Assembly: GCF_902686445.1 (NCBI RefSeq)
Contig: NC_062226.1
Coordinates: 14,108,001 to 14,172,000 of the forward strand
Length of the DNA: 64,000 nucleotides
Direction of reading: 5' to 3'
DNA from: Sciurus carolinensis
Lineage: Eukaryota > Chordata > Mammalia > Rodentia > Sciuridae
The notes under the pieces were generated by a model. It saw only the letters and a list, made by a program, of their open reading frames with translations. It ran no database searches and was not told the origin of the DNA. The translations under genes and the position numbers were made by a program. The stretch's first letter is position 1. Each line of letters starts with the position of its first letter. Positions 1 through 12,900 of the stretch are shown piece after piece.

Positions 1-404
1 CCTACCACCATAGTCAATAGCAACAAAAATGTCCTGAAGTACCATACCTGTTGACATGAAACCTTTTTGTTCTCTTTTTTAAAACCAGTTTTGTTTTGAG
101 ATTGTATCTCTTCTGGGAAGAAAAGGCTGTTGGGCAAACTGTCTTGTATGTATGTTTGAAAAGTGTAAATAACCCAGGACAAGTAGCATCTCTCTTTGAA
201 GAAATGGGAGGCCCATAGTGGTAACATGATTTGTGTAAGGGTAGTAGACTAGTAGAAATATACTGTAGAGCAGAGTTTCATAACTTCAGAGGTTAGCGTT
301 TTGGCATGAACAAAAGCAGAATTAAATCAAGCTGAAGAGAGCTTTCGTTCAAGTCATCTTAAGAATTATTGTCATTAATGATAGCTGTCATTTCTGGAGC
401 AAAA

Positions 405-590
405 CTATCTAGATTTGAATTCTTTTCTTTACCACTTACTGTGAGACCTTGGGTCTTGTCTTAGTGTCCTCATTTGTAAAATGGGTATATTAGGATGACT
501 ACTTCACAGGGTTATTTTAAGGATTAAATAATAGTATGTGTAAAGTACTCAGAATTCTTGGCATAAATTGGCTTTCTAAATGTTAGCTTT
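405..590 (+). repeat. MIR SINE relic
   Basis: Core-like text: accacttactgtgagacctt, catttgtaaaatgggtatat, ggattaaataatagtatgtg. Confidence 0.75.
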
Positions 591-1776
591 TCTTTTTATA
601 TTTTGAATAACTATTTACCTTTACTACCCCATTCTTTTATTCTTTACTACATCTAATTCTTTGGATTCTGATGATAGTGTTACTCCATCTTACCAGTAGG
701 GAACCTAAGTCTACGAGGAGCTTAACTTGTTTGCCTAGTAAGTCACGTAACTGGGAAGTGTCAATTGGCTGGGATTCAAGCTTAAATCTTATTTTTGAGG
801 TACTTTCTAGCATGCTAGAAACAAATTGAATTTAAAGTTATTTTATCCTTTTAGCTGCTTTTGTTGATTTTAAATGCCTCTTTTCCTCCTTTGCTACCTT
901 TGCTTCTCTTTTCTGTTTTTCTTTAGACCTGTTTTCAACCTTCTCCAGTTCCTCTTGATTCTTTGAACTTCTAATAGAAAGTGTGCACTTACTTGAAAGA
1001 ACAAAGCACATCCTCACATGCTACTTTGTCCATTTTAATTTTGCTTTCATTTTTATTTGTTGTTACCTGGTCTGTACAGTGGATTGGTTTCCAGAGGAGA
1101 AGACTTGAATATCTGTTATGAGTCGATGAGTTACACAAATATATGAGTTACACAAATAGTATGCATTCAAATACCAAGGGCCATTTTAGTGGGTGTGAAA
1201 GATGAAACACAAGTTGGTCATGAATAGAGACAAGAGCAAATAATGGTATTGAGATGCTGTCGTCTCTCTTTAGTGTCAATTTTTGTGTATTAATCATTTT
1301 TAACTTGTATGTAATACTTTGAAAAATTCCTAATATATTCTATACTTTTATTAATATCCCAAAAAAGTCAAAGTTGTTGTTTTAGAGACTTATTTTTCTT
1401 AGGGTATGATCTTAATAGCAGCAGCCCTTTTAAGAGTTTATTAGAAAGTTAGCATTTCTCTTTGCTACATGTCTTTTAGTTACTAATCTTATGTAATAGA
1501 GTATTCATTTAGAAATGCACACACTTAAAATCAGTGATTAAATTTCTTCAAGGACCAAAGCCACAAACGTTAGGCTGCTATTACTTTCTATTTCCCTGTT
1601 GCTTAACCAATCTGCAATGGTATCTTCCTCTTTCCTTTCTTCTTCCTTTTTTCCTAACCAGACAAAATTTCAGATCCTCTTTTCTCCTGATTTATTACTC
1701 TTCCTCATGCTCAAATTGGTTTTCAGTTATGCTTCAATAAGATGACTCAACTTCACTTTGCATTCTTTTTAGTTTA
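591..1776. other. Intronic DNA without recognised features
   Basis: AT-rich; nothing with coding or repeat character that I can name. A short tandem (atatgagttacacaaata, two copies) lies near 1128-1160. Confidence 0.5.
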
Positions 1777-1870
1777 ATTTTTTATTTATGTTTTTATGGT
1801 GCAGAGAATCAAATGTGGTGCCTTGTACATGCTAGGCAAGTGCTGTACCATTGAGCTATGCCCCCCTCTG
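1777..1870 (-). mobile_element. ID-like SINE
   Basis: Antisense: ggtgcagagaatcaaatgtg ... catgctaggcaagtgctgta ... gagctatgcccccc. Confidence 0.85.
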
Positions 1871-3590
1871 CATTCATTTTCATTTACATAGTTACAAAAG
1901 GCTTTGCTTTTGTTAATAAGTTTGCTTTTCCAGTGTTATTACAAACAAAATAAGGTGGTCTTTGTTAATCAACCACTGTACACTGGTGTCACCTAGATAG
2001 ATGCTGGAGAGACAAATAAGATAGGATTTCTGTGCTTGAGAGCACAGTGGAAGGTACAAAAAATTAGACTACAGAATTCTAAGGTCTATCATAGTGGTAT
2101 GACCACTATACAGGTTGCTAAATGAGCAAAGAAGGAACTCCTCACGCAGACATTAAGGCTAGGCTTTCTGAAGGAAGTTTTCTCTGATCTGAGTTTTGAG
2201 CACAAATAGGAATTATCCAGGTGGTGATGGAGGAGGACACTGTAGGGAAAGGGAACAGCATGTGAGAAAGTGCAGAAGGTAGAAGAGCACATGTATGGCC
2301 CATTTAAAGAGCTGAAGTCCTGAGTAGCTTGATAAGAGAGGAGAGGAAATGTAACCATAGAACTGGGAATTCTGAGATTTGAGTCTGGAATGGTTGGCAA
2401 TGTCAAATCACGAAGTACTTTCTATGTCATACACAGAAATTTATTCCAAAAGCCATGAAGAAGTACAATACAAGCCAGGAAGTGACACAGTAAGGTTTGT
2501 GTTTTGCAAAGATAAGTCTGGAAACTGTGGTGTACTGTGGAAGTATAAATGATCCCCAGCAAAGATAATTAGAGACCACTGACTGTCTCTTTAAATCTTT
2601 TCTAGCATTAATTTGGATTAAAGGGTTTACATGGTAAGATGGCATAATAATAGAGGGGGACATGAATTAGTTTTCTATCCTCTCTTATTAAGTAAACATT
2701 TGAAACCTATTTTGCTTGTTTAACCACACAGTCTTAGAAGATTAAAATTAGAGACTTGACAAAACTTGCAATTGATGCTGGACCTCTTAATGGGTTTGGT
2801 GTGTGTTGAACAGATGCAAGCACCTGTGTACCAGGCACTATGCTAGGAGCTGAGCAGAGAGTGGTGGATGACCTAAGCATTCTGTCTGGTGAAGGGAGAT
2901 ACTCATGTACAAATACAAGTGGTCATATTAGATTCTCTTACATTTTCACTTCCCAGTCACTTACCCACAACCTATGGATGCAGAAATTGAAGATGAAAGT
3001 TATTTAACTTAGTCAATGTCCTGTAGTTATGAATGGTACATAACTACAATTTAATATTCAATCAATTTACCTAATTTTAATTTTCCCTACTCTCCTTCAC
3101 CAGTATACTACACTGCTGCCCCATGACAAGGCAGTACATGTATACTTTTGCCACCTGAAGTAGTTTTACTTTCTTAATTCTTTCCAACACTGCTCCAAAC
3201 AATTTGTGGTTAAAGGTGCAGGCTCTGAAGTCACACTGATAGGATTCCAATGCTATCTTTATCATTACCTCTCTGTCAACCCAGTTCACAGAGCACTGAC
3301 TACTGTTACGAGACAATGTTGTCAAGGCACTTAAAACAGTGAGAGCACAGGAAGAGAATTCAATAAATGTTAGCTGTTAAAATCATCCCTGAAATAGCAG
3401 TTCATCTACTTTCGAACACGGAGGGAATTTTGGTAAAATGCACTTAATCTATTCTACCTTATTCAAATTAATGGTGAAGAGCTCTTGCCATGTGTGCATA
3501 TTTGAAATCTGACTTCTTGTTCAGGGGTTCAGTGCTTGCTACAAAAACCTAGGAATATATGCATTTGAGAGTAGCATAAAGACCCATAGA
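1871..3590. other. Intronic DNA without recognised features
   Basis: No convincing gene or named repeat. The segment about 1995-2420 has the look of an old degraded repeat but I cannot assign it; open frames here have no protein resemblance. Confidence 0.4.
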
Positions 3591-3594
3591 ACTT

Positions 3595-3805
3595 TTATTT
3601 TTATTTGACTATGCAGTGGTTGAACCCAGGGACTTGTACTTGTTAAGAAAGCACTCTACCTGAGCTACATCCTAGCACTTTTTAAAAATTTTCTTTTGAG
3701 ACACCATATGGCTAAGTTGCTGAGGCTGGTCTCAAACTTGTGATCCTCCTATATTAGCCTTCAGAGTAGTTGGGATTACAGTGGTGTGCCAGTATGCCAT
3801 TTAAA
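3595..3805 (-). mobile_element. B1-dID-type dimeric SINE
   Basis: Antisense ID half (ggttgaacccagggacttgt ... gagctacatcctagc) followed by antisense B1 half (gctgaggctggtctcaaact ... agtagttgggattacagtgg). Confidence 0.88.
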
Positions 3806-4114
3806 AAACTTTTTTATTATGGAAAATTTTGAGCATACATAAATATTAATATAACAGAGTAATCACCTTTCTTCTATCTGTTGTCCAACTAGACCTCTCA
3901 TGGCCAGTCCTACCTTACCCATACTCATGTTTACTTTGTTAAAGCTAAATCTAGAGGCTTTATTGATTATGTTTTGGAAGAGTTAATGAAAAATGGTGGG
4001 TTTTGATTGTTATTGTTTCTGGCATTGCTGAATTCCCAGGGTGGCTCAGATGAGGATAAAAACTGGCAGGATGAAAACTGAGGATGAATTGTTTGTATAG
4101 GATAGGGCACAGTT

Positions 4115-4238
4115 TTTAAAAAATTTTTTTAGTTGTTAGTGGGCCTTTGTTTTATTTATATACAGTGCTGAGAATTGAACCCAGTGCCTCACACATGCTA
4201 GGCAAGCACTCTACCACTGAGCTACAACCCCAGTCCTA
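4115..4238 (-). mobile_element. ID-like SINE
   Basis: T-rich tail, then gtgctgagaattgaacccag and actgagctacaaccccagtcc. Confidence 0.92.
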
Positions 4239-4440
4239 TTATCTAGTTTTTACATGTGAAAAACTGTGACTCGAAGAAATGATTTGTCAATGGTCATATA
4301 AGCTGCAAACCACTTGTGGAGAAACTTGTCATTTGAACCATGCTCATTCCATAAATATTTATGAATGCCAGAAACTTAACTATTTACATTTCTTTTTAAA
4401 ATATCTATGACCACATTATTTTTATAATAAGAGAATTCTT

Positions 4441-4659
4441 TGCCAGGTACAGCCGTGCATGCCTATAATCCCAGAGGCTTGGGAGGCTGAGGCAGGGGAA
4501 TTGAGAGTTCAAAGCCAGCCTCAGCAAGAGCAGGTGCTAAGCAACTCAGTGAGACCTTGTCTCTAAATAAATACAAAATAGGACTGGGCATGTGGCTTAG
4601 TGGTCAAGTGCCCCCTGAGTTCAATCCCTGGTACCCCCTGCAAAAAAAAAAAAAAAAAG
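4441..4659 (+). mobile_element. B1-dID-type dimeric SINE
   Basis: B1 half with 7SL-like text (cctataatcccagaggcttg, gggaggctgaggcaggggaa) and ID half (ggactgggcatgtggcttag ... ttcaatccctggtaccccct), then A16. Confidence 0.93.
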
Positions 4660-5990
4660 CATTCTTTGATTACCCATTCCTTCTATCTTTTGTTATATTA
4701 GAATTGAAGTATCTTCTTCTTCTTCCTCCACTACCCTAATTTTTAGCTAGTAAAGTGACTTTAGGGCTAACACAGAGGAAATTTTGGTCTCCAGCAGAGG
4801 GTCAGCTGCAACTCTGAAAGCAACTCAGGCAAATGGTCTATTGATGGGGGAACTTTTCATTATAAAAAGTTCTTTTCAGATTCCAGGATATTGGTTGCTT
4901 GGTCACTGAAGAGTCTGTACTACCATTCGCTAGCACCCTGGGTGTCTGAACAGACCTGGTTAGGAATGTACTGTTCATTTTGAATGAAAAAAAAGGATAG
5001 AGAAGCTGCCTCAAACATTGCATCACCCAAGCCAAACATCTGATATTTGGTTGATATAAAGCATTAGTCTTTCAAAGTATATCCTAAAATACAAATAATT
5101 TTCATTTTGAGTGGTTTAATCTTTGACTGTAGCTACACTTTTTTTAATAGACCTATATACAGTGACTTTTAAAGGAACTGATGAAAGCTTATTGCTTTCC
5201 TGGTTTCTGCCGGTGAGTAAAATTGTTCTAATGTATCAGGTATGAAGTCACCAACAAAGTACCCCACCCAATACGTCTACCATCTTTATTCCCTTTCTTT
5301 AATTTTCAAACTCTTGGACCTCATAATTTCCCCAAACTTTTGTATACTGTTCGCTCAACAATTAGCAGAAATGATAGTGCTGATGAAGTATGACTTTGAT
5401 ATTAGTCCACTTATGTATCTGGAATGTTCCTTCCCCCGCCAGGCTTTCCAACTGAGGGAGCCCAGCGTGAACTCCTACTTTGGAAAATATCTGAGTGGGC
5501 AGACCCGTTTGCCACATTACCCTCATTGTCTGTCTTTGTTATTCAGCTGAAAAGCAGTACTTGCCTCTTACACAGCCAGGCATGAATCTCAAGGTCTTAG
5601 AAGCTGTTAAAATGGGTAGAAAAGTTGTTTTGGAAAGAGAAAAAATGAAAAGTGCTATCAGATATTCACACAATGCAAGGAAAGGTACTTTCTTAAGGAA
5701 GGGCATAATGACTCTAGGTGATTATGCATAACTCTGGTAACATTTTTATGGATCTGTTTTATTAAGGTCTTTGATTTTATGCAATTTCCTACCTTCTGGG
5801 TAAGAAACACTGATAATTTACTGGCACTTTTTTTTTTTTTTTTTTTAACTACAGTGTAGAAAAAAAACTATGTTTTTAGGATATGAGCATACCATCCTGT
5901 GCAGGTAGTGATGAATTTCCTGTGGCCATAATAGCTTGCACATATTCTTAGCATTTATTTCTCTGGCTGTCTTTACCTCTCAACTGGATT
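4660..5990. other. Intronic DNA without recognised features
   Basis: AT-rich; only a T18 homopolymer at about 5829-5846 stands out. Confidence 0.5.
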
Positions 5991-5999
5991 ATTTTAGCA

Positions 6000-6590
6000 G
6001 TGTGCTAAAATGTTTCTTTGCCTTCATTCTTTCCCAGTCTGCTTTCACACTGCCCCCAGAATTATGTTTCTAAAATGTAGAACTGATCATATCATTCTCT
6101 CTTGCGTAAGATTCTTCCATGGCTACTCATTTGCTCTTAGGAAAGCTCTCATGTGTCACCACCACTCCAGCTTCCTACTATATACCTCAGTCACAATGAA
6201 CTCTTCCCAGTTCTCTAGGGTACTGTGCTCTGTCTTGTCTCCATATCATCACACATGCTGTTCCCTTGCCTTTGGGATATTTTCCCCCTCTACTTTTAGC
6301 TTTGTTATGCCTCCTCATTCTTTATGTCCCAAGTTATATTTTTCTTCTTCTGGAAAATCTAGATTACATATTTCTTCATGAACAAACACGTGTCCTATGT
6401 TTTTCTGTAACACCGTGTGCATTCTTTGTTTAGTATCACACTATATTGCTGCTTTTTTTTCTTTCTTTGAGACTGTAAGTTGTATGAAGGCATGGACCAC
6501 ATCTGTCTTTCTTATTATTGCATCTCTAACACCTAGATATTATAGTCTCTATTTCTAGCACAATACAGATTTGTCAAATGACTGAATTAA
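6000..6590 (+). repeat. L2 LINE relic (3' part)
   Basis: Degenerate L2-like text: ctgatcatatcattctctct, ttccatggctactcatttgc, and the end-like gagactgtaagttgtatgaa with ggcatggaccacatctgtct. The open frame at 6010-6381 is accidental within it. Confidence 0.65.
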
Positions 6591-6974
6591 TAGTTATGTG
6601 CTTTGCCAAGACTCATTTCTTTTGCAACCTCCTTGAAGAATTAAGGTGCTCTGTTTTTGTGTTCTTGATCTTTTTCTCCCTATCTTCACATTCACTCATT
6701 TAATTATTATTCAACAGAATGTTAACCTTCATACTTTCCCCAGGAGCACATGTAAAGAACTTGTAAGAGGAAAACTCCTGAATATACTTCTACATGCCTC
6801 CTTTGTACATCCTATGTAAAATTGTACTCCCACAACACACATATAGTCCTATCCACCAGCTTGTCTCCCTTTCCTGTTTGCTTTCCTACCTTAGTATTTA
6901 ATTATCTTCTAACATATTAGATGGGCCATACTAGAGCTGAAAGGGAAGTGGGTCTGTGTGCCAGGTCCCACACT

Positions 6975-7090
6975 GCATTGTTCATTTAATCCCCACATTT
7001 TGTACAGGTCAGAAAATTGAGGCTCACAGTTAAGTGTTAGAAGCATTGTTTGGATTCTAGTCTGCCTGGCTTCAAAGTTTGTTTGGGAAA
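6975..7090 (-). repeat. MIR SINE relic
   Basis: catttaatccccacattttg, gtcagaaaattgaggctcac. Confidence 0.6.
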
Positions 7091-7550
7091 TTAGTGCACT
7101 ACTTGTAACTTACAATTATCTATAAAAAGAAAGTAGTGGTAGAGCAAGATAATCAGATCCTTAAGTTCCAGCACTTAAAATTTCCTAGCTTGCTTCTTTG
7201 GTAAGTTAATAAATACATACACACACACATACTGCATAATGATAGTTCCCCCTCCTTAAAACCATGATTTAAAAATACAAATATTTACCATTTTTAAATG
7301 CACAATTCAGTAATGTAAAACAGATCTCTAGAACTTTTCTGTCATGCAAATTTGAAACTATACACCCATGAAACAGCCCCCTTTCCTCCTCCTCTAAACT
7401 CTTGGTAACCACCATTCTAATTTCTGTTTCTATGAATCTGACTATTTTTGATAACTCATGTAAGTAGAATCACACAATATCTGTCTTTTTGCACTGAACA
7501 TAATGACTTCAAGTTTCATGGATGTTGCAGCATGTGAGAAGATTTCCTTC

Positions 7551-7736
7551 CCTCCTATTTTTACCTGGCTTTGGGAATTGAACCTAGGGCACTCTACCAC
7601 TGAGCTACATCCCCAACCCTTTTTATATTTTATTTTGAGACAGGGTCTCTCTAAGGTGCTGGGACTGTCCTTAAACTTGAGATCCTCTTCCTGCAGCCTC
7701 TGGAGTAGCTGGGATTACAAGTGTGTGCCATGCACA
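7551..7736 (-). mobile_element. B1-dID-type dimeric SINE
   Basis: Antisense ID (gggaattgaacctagggcac) then antisense B1 (gagacagggtctctctaagg ... gtagctgggattacaagtgt). Confidence 0.9.
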
Positions 7737-7792
7737 CTTTCTTCTTTTCTAAGGCTGAATAAATATTTTTCACAAGTGTGCATGCTCAAGCA

Positions 7793-7840
<48 letters not shown>
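7793..7840. repeat. (TG)n microsatellite
   Basis: About 24 TG units with one interruption (tgtttg). Confidence 0.97.
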
Positions 7841-7841
<1 letters not shown>

Positions 7842-8245
7842 TATTTTTCAAATCCATTCATCAGTGGATATTTGGGTTGCTTCTACCCTTTGCATTTCTT
7901 GAGTAGTGCTATTATGAACATGGTTGTATAAATACCTCTTTGAGACTTTGTTCTCAGTTCTTTTGGATAAATACCCAGAAGTGGAATTACTGGATCATAT
8001 GGTAGTTCTATTTTTAATTTTTTGAGGAACTACCAAACTATCTAATATGGTGTTGCACCATTTTACAATGCCACCAAGACTGTGGTGATACAAAAGTAGT
8101 GAATGGTATATATGAATTCAGAAGCACAGTAGAAAGAATTGGCAAATTCTAATATGGAGGCAAACTTCATTTAGTCTGTTTCCTTTAAGTATTTTAGCTA
8201 ATACCACTTGATTTATCAAGGTTCTTCCTTCAGGAGTGGAGGCAT

Positions 8246-8570
8246 TGTTATGGTTTGGATTTGGAATATTCCTCAAAGATTCACATGTTAAAGGCTTGGT
8301 CCCCAATGCAACAGCATTCAGAGGTGGAACTTTTAGGAAAGAATTGGATCATGGACTGGGCCCTCTAGCCTCATAAGTTGATTAATTCATTGATGGATGT
8401 ATAATTTTAATGACCACTGGGAGATGGTGGAAATTATGGGAGATAGGACCTACTTGAAGGGAGTAGGTCCTTGGGGACATGGCCTTGGGGACTATATCTT
8501 AACTCTGGCCCCTTTCTCTCTCCCTTTCTGCTTCCTAGCCATGCCTTTGTGCTTCCAAATTCTCATTAAA
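8246..8570 (+). mobile_element. MaLR (ORR1-like) LTR, 3'-truncated
   Basis: Starts tgttatggtttggatttgga, then tcacatgttaaaggcttggt and ggcccctttctctctccctt, the layout of an ERVL-MaLR LTR. It resembles the minus-strand copy at 30634-31108 and ends where an ID SINE begins. Confidence 0.75.
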
Positions 8571-8577
8571 AATAAAA

Positions 8578-8718
8578 AAAGAGGGGCTGCAATTGTAACT
8601 CAGTGGTAGAGCTCTTGCCTAGCATGTGTGAGGTACTGTGTTCAATCTTTAGCACCACATAAAAATAAATACGTCCATCTAGAACTAAAAAAATAAAATA
8701 AAATAAATAAAAAACCAA
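8578..8718 (+). mobile_element. ID-like SINE
   Basis: aactcagtggtagagctctt, tgcctagcatgtgtgaggta, caccacataaaaataaatac, then an A-rich tail. Confidence 0.92.
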
Positions 8719-9370
8719 AAGAAGTCTTATGATCTTTAGTATTGTAACTTCTGATCATCTCAGTTTTCTTTTGAGGATCCTATGAGCATGTGTATGTATG
8801 TGAGAGTGGGCTGGGTTCCACTAATGATGTGTGGAAGAGTAGGAGTGAGCAGTACACTTAGAAGAGGGATTTTCTTAAAACTTTGAAAAATGTATTCAAA
8901 TGGAAAAATGGCAGCATAGCGCAAAAGATAACCATTTAGCCCAGGTTCACATAGCAGTTTGACAGTTTAGCATAGTCAGTATCATAGTCAGAATTTTTGG
9001 CCCTAAAATAGCACACTTTTTAAAGACAGATACTTGAAATATTAATTAGTGGAGTTATTTTAGCTATGAGAATGCATTTAAATAAAATAAACAGCTGACA
9101 AATATTAAACCTGAGTGTGTGTCTTTGGCTATGAACAATATAGTTAGGTTCAGCAGGAGAAACAAATGCAAGGTGTTCTTTGTGAGCAAGTGAGAATTAA
9201 TTTTGCAGCTTGAGCAAATATTTCTTCCCACTACATCATTTGGTAATCAGTTGAATTGATGTCACTTGCTTATAAAGAAAAAAGATTGGAAAAAATTGTA
9301 TTTAACAGTAGTAAGTAGAAAAGATTTCCCACTTTCCTTTCCTATTCTTTCCCACTCTTTCCCACTTGCC
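8719..9370. other. Intronic DNA without recognised features
   Basis: No coding signal or named repeat seen. Confidence 0.5.
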
Positions 9371-9373
9371 TTT

Positions 9374-9457
9374 CTTTTTTGTAATGCTAGCAATCAAACC
9401 CAGGGTCTCATATGCTAGGCAAGCATTCTACCACTGAGCTGCATCCCCAGCCCTCCC
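9374..9457 (-). mobile_element. ID-like SINE
   Basis: Antisense: agcaatcaaacccagggtct, actgagctgcatccccagccc. Confidence 0.9.
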
Positions 9458-9519
9458 CCTTTTTATTAAAGGAAGAAGACTATATGGTGAAGTGAAATAA
9501 GGAAAGGAATTGGAGTAAA

Positions 9520-9730
9520 ATAATCCTGGGTGTGAATGTTTCCTCACCAATTTACTTAGCTCTGTGGTCTTAGGCAAGTACTTAGCTTCTCTGAGTTTTA
9601 GTTTTCCTTTTGATAAACTTATATTTGTAATCCCTTTTCTGACAAGCTTGTGTGAAACAAATGTTCGTGCAAGTAAAATGTCCAACAAAGCCTGGAGCAC
9701 TGTAGATAATAGAAAATGGTAATTATTCTT
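9520..9730 (+). repeat. MIR SINE relic
   Basis: ctctgtggtcttaggcaagt, cttctctgagttttagtttt, ggagcactgtagataatag. Confidence 0.6.
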
Positions 9731-9739
9731 ATTATAATT

Positions 9740-10440
9740 AATAATAGGCTAATTTAGGGATTAAGATAAACAATCATATTAAACAGTTTGTTCAGTCTTA
9801 CCAGTAATCTGTTGTAATTGAAGAAACCCAGAATCTTCTGTTACCCAGATGAAATATAACCTTCAATGGAAGACCTGATAACATATAACTTAAAAATAGA
9901 AGTTTTAAGAGAAAAACCATTAGGAATAACAAGAGTTCATCAAAATGACTTTGTATATTACCCAAAATAGAAGTCAATAATTATTTCAAACTAGTGCTAA
10001 TTAGAAGATATATTGGAAAAAAATGATCACAGTTCTAAGCACTATTGACCCCATCACCAATAATGATAGAAGGTTTAGAAATAATCTCAAAGTGTACATG
10101 AAACTGATATACATATTTTAATTATAAATTTATATCACTTAGTGATATAAAAGAAGACTAAATAAATGGAGAGGCATTCCAGTGATCACAGATGGGAAAA
10201 TTAAATATTATACATGCTATCAGTTTTTGATACATTAATTTTTAGGATAAGTGAAATTATTGAGAAAATTACAATAGAATTCTTTTTCTTTTTTAGAGTG
10301 AAAGTGGCAACAGAATTCTGATGAAAACAAATATGAAGAACTAAAGGAAATTGTAAAGAAGAATAAATTCATTAGTGGAACAAATTATAAAACTAGTTAT
10401 TAGAACTTTTTTACTATATTGATACAAGAATAGTCAGACC
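9740..10440 (+). repeat. Degenerate L1 ORF2 relic
   Basis: Sense-strand text such as gaagactaaataaatggaga followed by ggcattccagtgatcacaga resembles the L1 ORF2 DLNKW-RGIP region. Many stops; an old relic. Confidence 0.5.
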
Positions 10441-10489
10441 AATTTAGTAAGTCAGAAATTGACATTTATGTATGAAAATATATTCATAT

Positions 10490-10800
10490 ATGAGTGCCAG
10501 TGTAGTGGTACAAGCCTGTAATCTCAGTGACTCTGGAGGCTGATGCAGGAGGATTTCAAGTTTTAGGTCAGCCCGAGCAACTAGTGAGAACCTTTCTTTC
10601 TTTTTTTTTTTTTTTTTTGTGGTGCTGGGGATGGAACCCAGGGCCTTGTGCTTGTGAGGTGAGTACTCTGCCAACTGAGCTATCTCCCCAGCCTGAGAAC
10701 CTTTATTATAATAAAGAGTAAAAGGGGTTGTGGGTATAACTTAGTGGTAGAATGTCCCTGGGTTCAATCCCTAGTATTGCAAAAATGAGTAAATAATAAA
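10490..10800 (+). mobile_element. B1-dID SINE interrupted by a younger ID
   Basis: B1 half (acaagcctgtaatctcagtg, ctctggaggctgatgcagga) to 10595, then an inserted minus-strand ID (10596-10693), then the sense ID half (ggggttgtgggtataactta, ttcaatccctagtattgcaa). The 11-bp tgagaaccttt occurs at 10585-10595 and 10694-10704. Confidence 0.9.
10596..10693 (-). mobile_element. ID-like SINE nested in a B1-dID
   Basis: T-rich tail then gtggtgctggggatggaacc ... gagctatctccccagcc. Bounded by the exact 11-bp duplication tgagaaccttt. Confidence 0.93.
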
Positions 10801-10801
10801 A

Positions 10802-12190
10802 AGGACCAGTTTGTTTAACCATTTACTGACTAAAGGACATTTGGGTTATTACCAATTTGGTGTTTATGAATAATGCTGCTATAAGCATTCAGTTACACTT
10901 ATTTGTAAGCACAGGATTTCATTTCTCTTGAGTAGATATCTAGGAGTGGAATTAGGAGTAGAATTATTGGGTCATATAGTAGGTATATATTTAACTTTAT
11001 AAGATATTGACAAGTTATTTTCCAAACATGCCTATCAAAAACATATGAGAATTCTAGTTACTCAGCATCCTTATCAGCATTTGGTATTGCCAATTTTTAA
11101 AAATAGTCATTTTCTTAAGGTGTGTAGTAGTATGTCATTGTGGTTTTAGTTACATTTTCCTAATGAAGGATGTTGGACATCTTTTCAGGTGATTATTTGC
11201 CATAACCGATCTTTTTTTTGGTGAAGTATCTGTTCAGATATTTTCCCTATTTAAAAATTAACAGTGTTGGGGATTGAACCCAGGCTTTTGCACATGGCTG
11301 GGCAAACACTCTACCAAGAGCTACATCCCTACCCTTTTAAAATTTTAATTTGATCCATATTCTCAGTAGGTTTACCAGGATAACCTCAAACTTGGAATTC
11401 TCCTGCCTCAGCCTCTGAGTAGCTGGAATTACAGATGTATGCCACAGTTCCTGGCCCCTTCCAATCTATAATTGTACTGTCTTTTTTTGTTGTTGTTGAG
11501 TTTTTAGAATTCTTTATATGTTCTTGATTCAAGTCCTCTGATAGAAATGTGATTTGCAAATACTTTCTCCTATTCTATGGCTTATGTTTTCACTTTATAG
11601 AAGTCTTTTGAAGAACAAAGTGTTTTGTTTTAAGAAAGTCTACAAGTTTTTCTTCTATGGATTTTACTTTTGATATCGTAGCTAAAGCTCATGCTTAATC
11701 CAAGGATTTGCCTAACTCAGATTTTCTCCTGTTTTCTTCTACAAGTGGTATAGTCTTACATTTTACATTTAAGGTGCTAGTTCATTTTGATTTAGTTTAT
11801 GGTCTAAGGTAAAGTTTTAGTCTTTGTCCTATGGACATCCAATCAATTTGCTTTACTTTTTCATTTTTATTGCAGAACCAGCTTGTGAATATCAACAAAA
11901 AATCCTGGAATTTTGATTAGAATTCCTTGATTTTTAGATCTAATTATTTATGGTATATCTCTCTACTTATTTAAGTCTTTGGTTTCTTTCATCAGTATTT
12001 TATAGTTTTTAACATAAAGGGCATACATATGTTAATTTATATCTAAACATTTCATATTTGGGCACTATTCTAAGTGGCATTTAAAAATTATATTCAAATT
12101 CATAACCTGTAGAAATACAATAATTTTTAATGTTAACTTTGTATTATGCAACATTGCTAAAGTTTTTTATTAGTTGTAGGAATGATTTTT
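10802..12190 (-). mobile_element. Old L1 3' end, split by a SINE
   Basis: Antisense L1 3' text: tgaataatgctgctataagc, tctaggagtggaattaggag, and after the SINE ttagaattctttatatgttc with ttgattcaagtcctctgata. Decays past about 12100. Confidence 0.82.
11257..11458 (-). mobile_element. B1-dID-type dimeric SINE
   Basis: gtgttggggattgaacccag ... ctcctgcctcagcctctgag ... tagctggaattacagatgta. Confidence 0.9.
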
Positions 12191-12689
12191 ATAAACTTCT
12201 GTTTTCCAGTCTAGTCCCAAATTCTTGGGCTCAAATCATTCTCCCAAATAGCCAACTGTGTGCTACCTATCTGGCTTAGGATCACTGATTTTAAGAATTC
12301 TGTTTCTAGCCTTGATCTTTTGCTATTATAAGTGGTCCCTAACTTAATGATTTTTTCAGCTTTATGTTGGTGTGAAAGCAGTATGCATTCAGTAGAAAGT
12401 GTACCTCGTATTTTGAGTTTTCATCTTTTCCTGGGCTAGCAATTTATGTTCTATTAGTCTCGTGATTTGAGGCCAGTGACAGCAATGAATAAATAATAGA
12501 TACTCTATAATATACTATGTTGTTAAGCTATGATATTTGGTAGTTTAGCTGTATTAAATACATTTTTGATACGATATGTTTAGCTTACAATGTTTTTTCA
12601 AGATGTTATTCCATTTTAAGTCTTGGATCATGGTGCTTTGTAACATATTTACTCTGAACTTGAATTATTAAAGTTATAGTTGTTAGTTT

Positions 12690-12900
12690 ATATATTTGTT
12701 TATTTATTTGGTACTGGGGATTGAATCCATGGGCACTTTACCATTGAACTACATCACTAGCCCTTTATATTTTTTATTTTGAGACAGGATCTCACTAAGT
12801 TGTTTAGGGCCTTGCTAATATGCTGAGGCTGGCCTTGGACTTGCAATCTTCCTACCTCAGCCTCCTAAGTCTCTGGGATGTGCCACCATGCCCAACTCTC
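12690..12900 (-). mobile_element. B1-dID-type dimeric SINE
   Basis: ggtactggggattgaatcca ... gacaggatctcactaagttg ... tacctcagcctcctaagtct. Confidence 0.92.

Larger units (their letters stand above)
7245..8095 (-). mobile_element. Old L1 3' end, split by a SINE and a microsatellite
   Basis: Antisense L1M-type text: gcacaattcagtaatgtaaa, cttggtaaccaccattctaa, then after the interruption tcagtggatatttgggttgc and gtggaattactggatcatat. Interrupted at 7551-7736 (SINE) and 7793-7840 (TG repeat). Confidence 0.82.

Noticed and set aside
7503..7841. 112-codon open frame
   Set aside because: Composed of antisense SINE and TG repeat.
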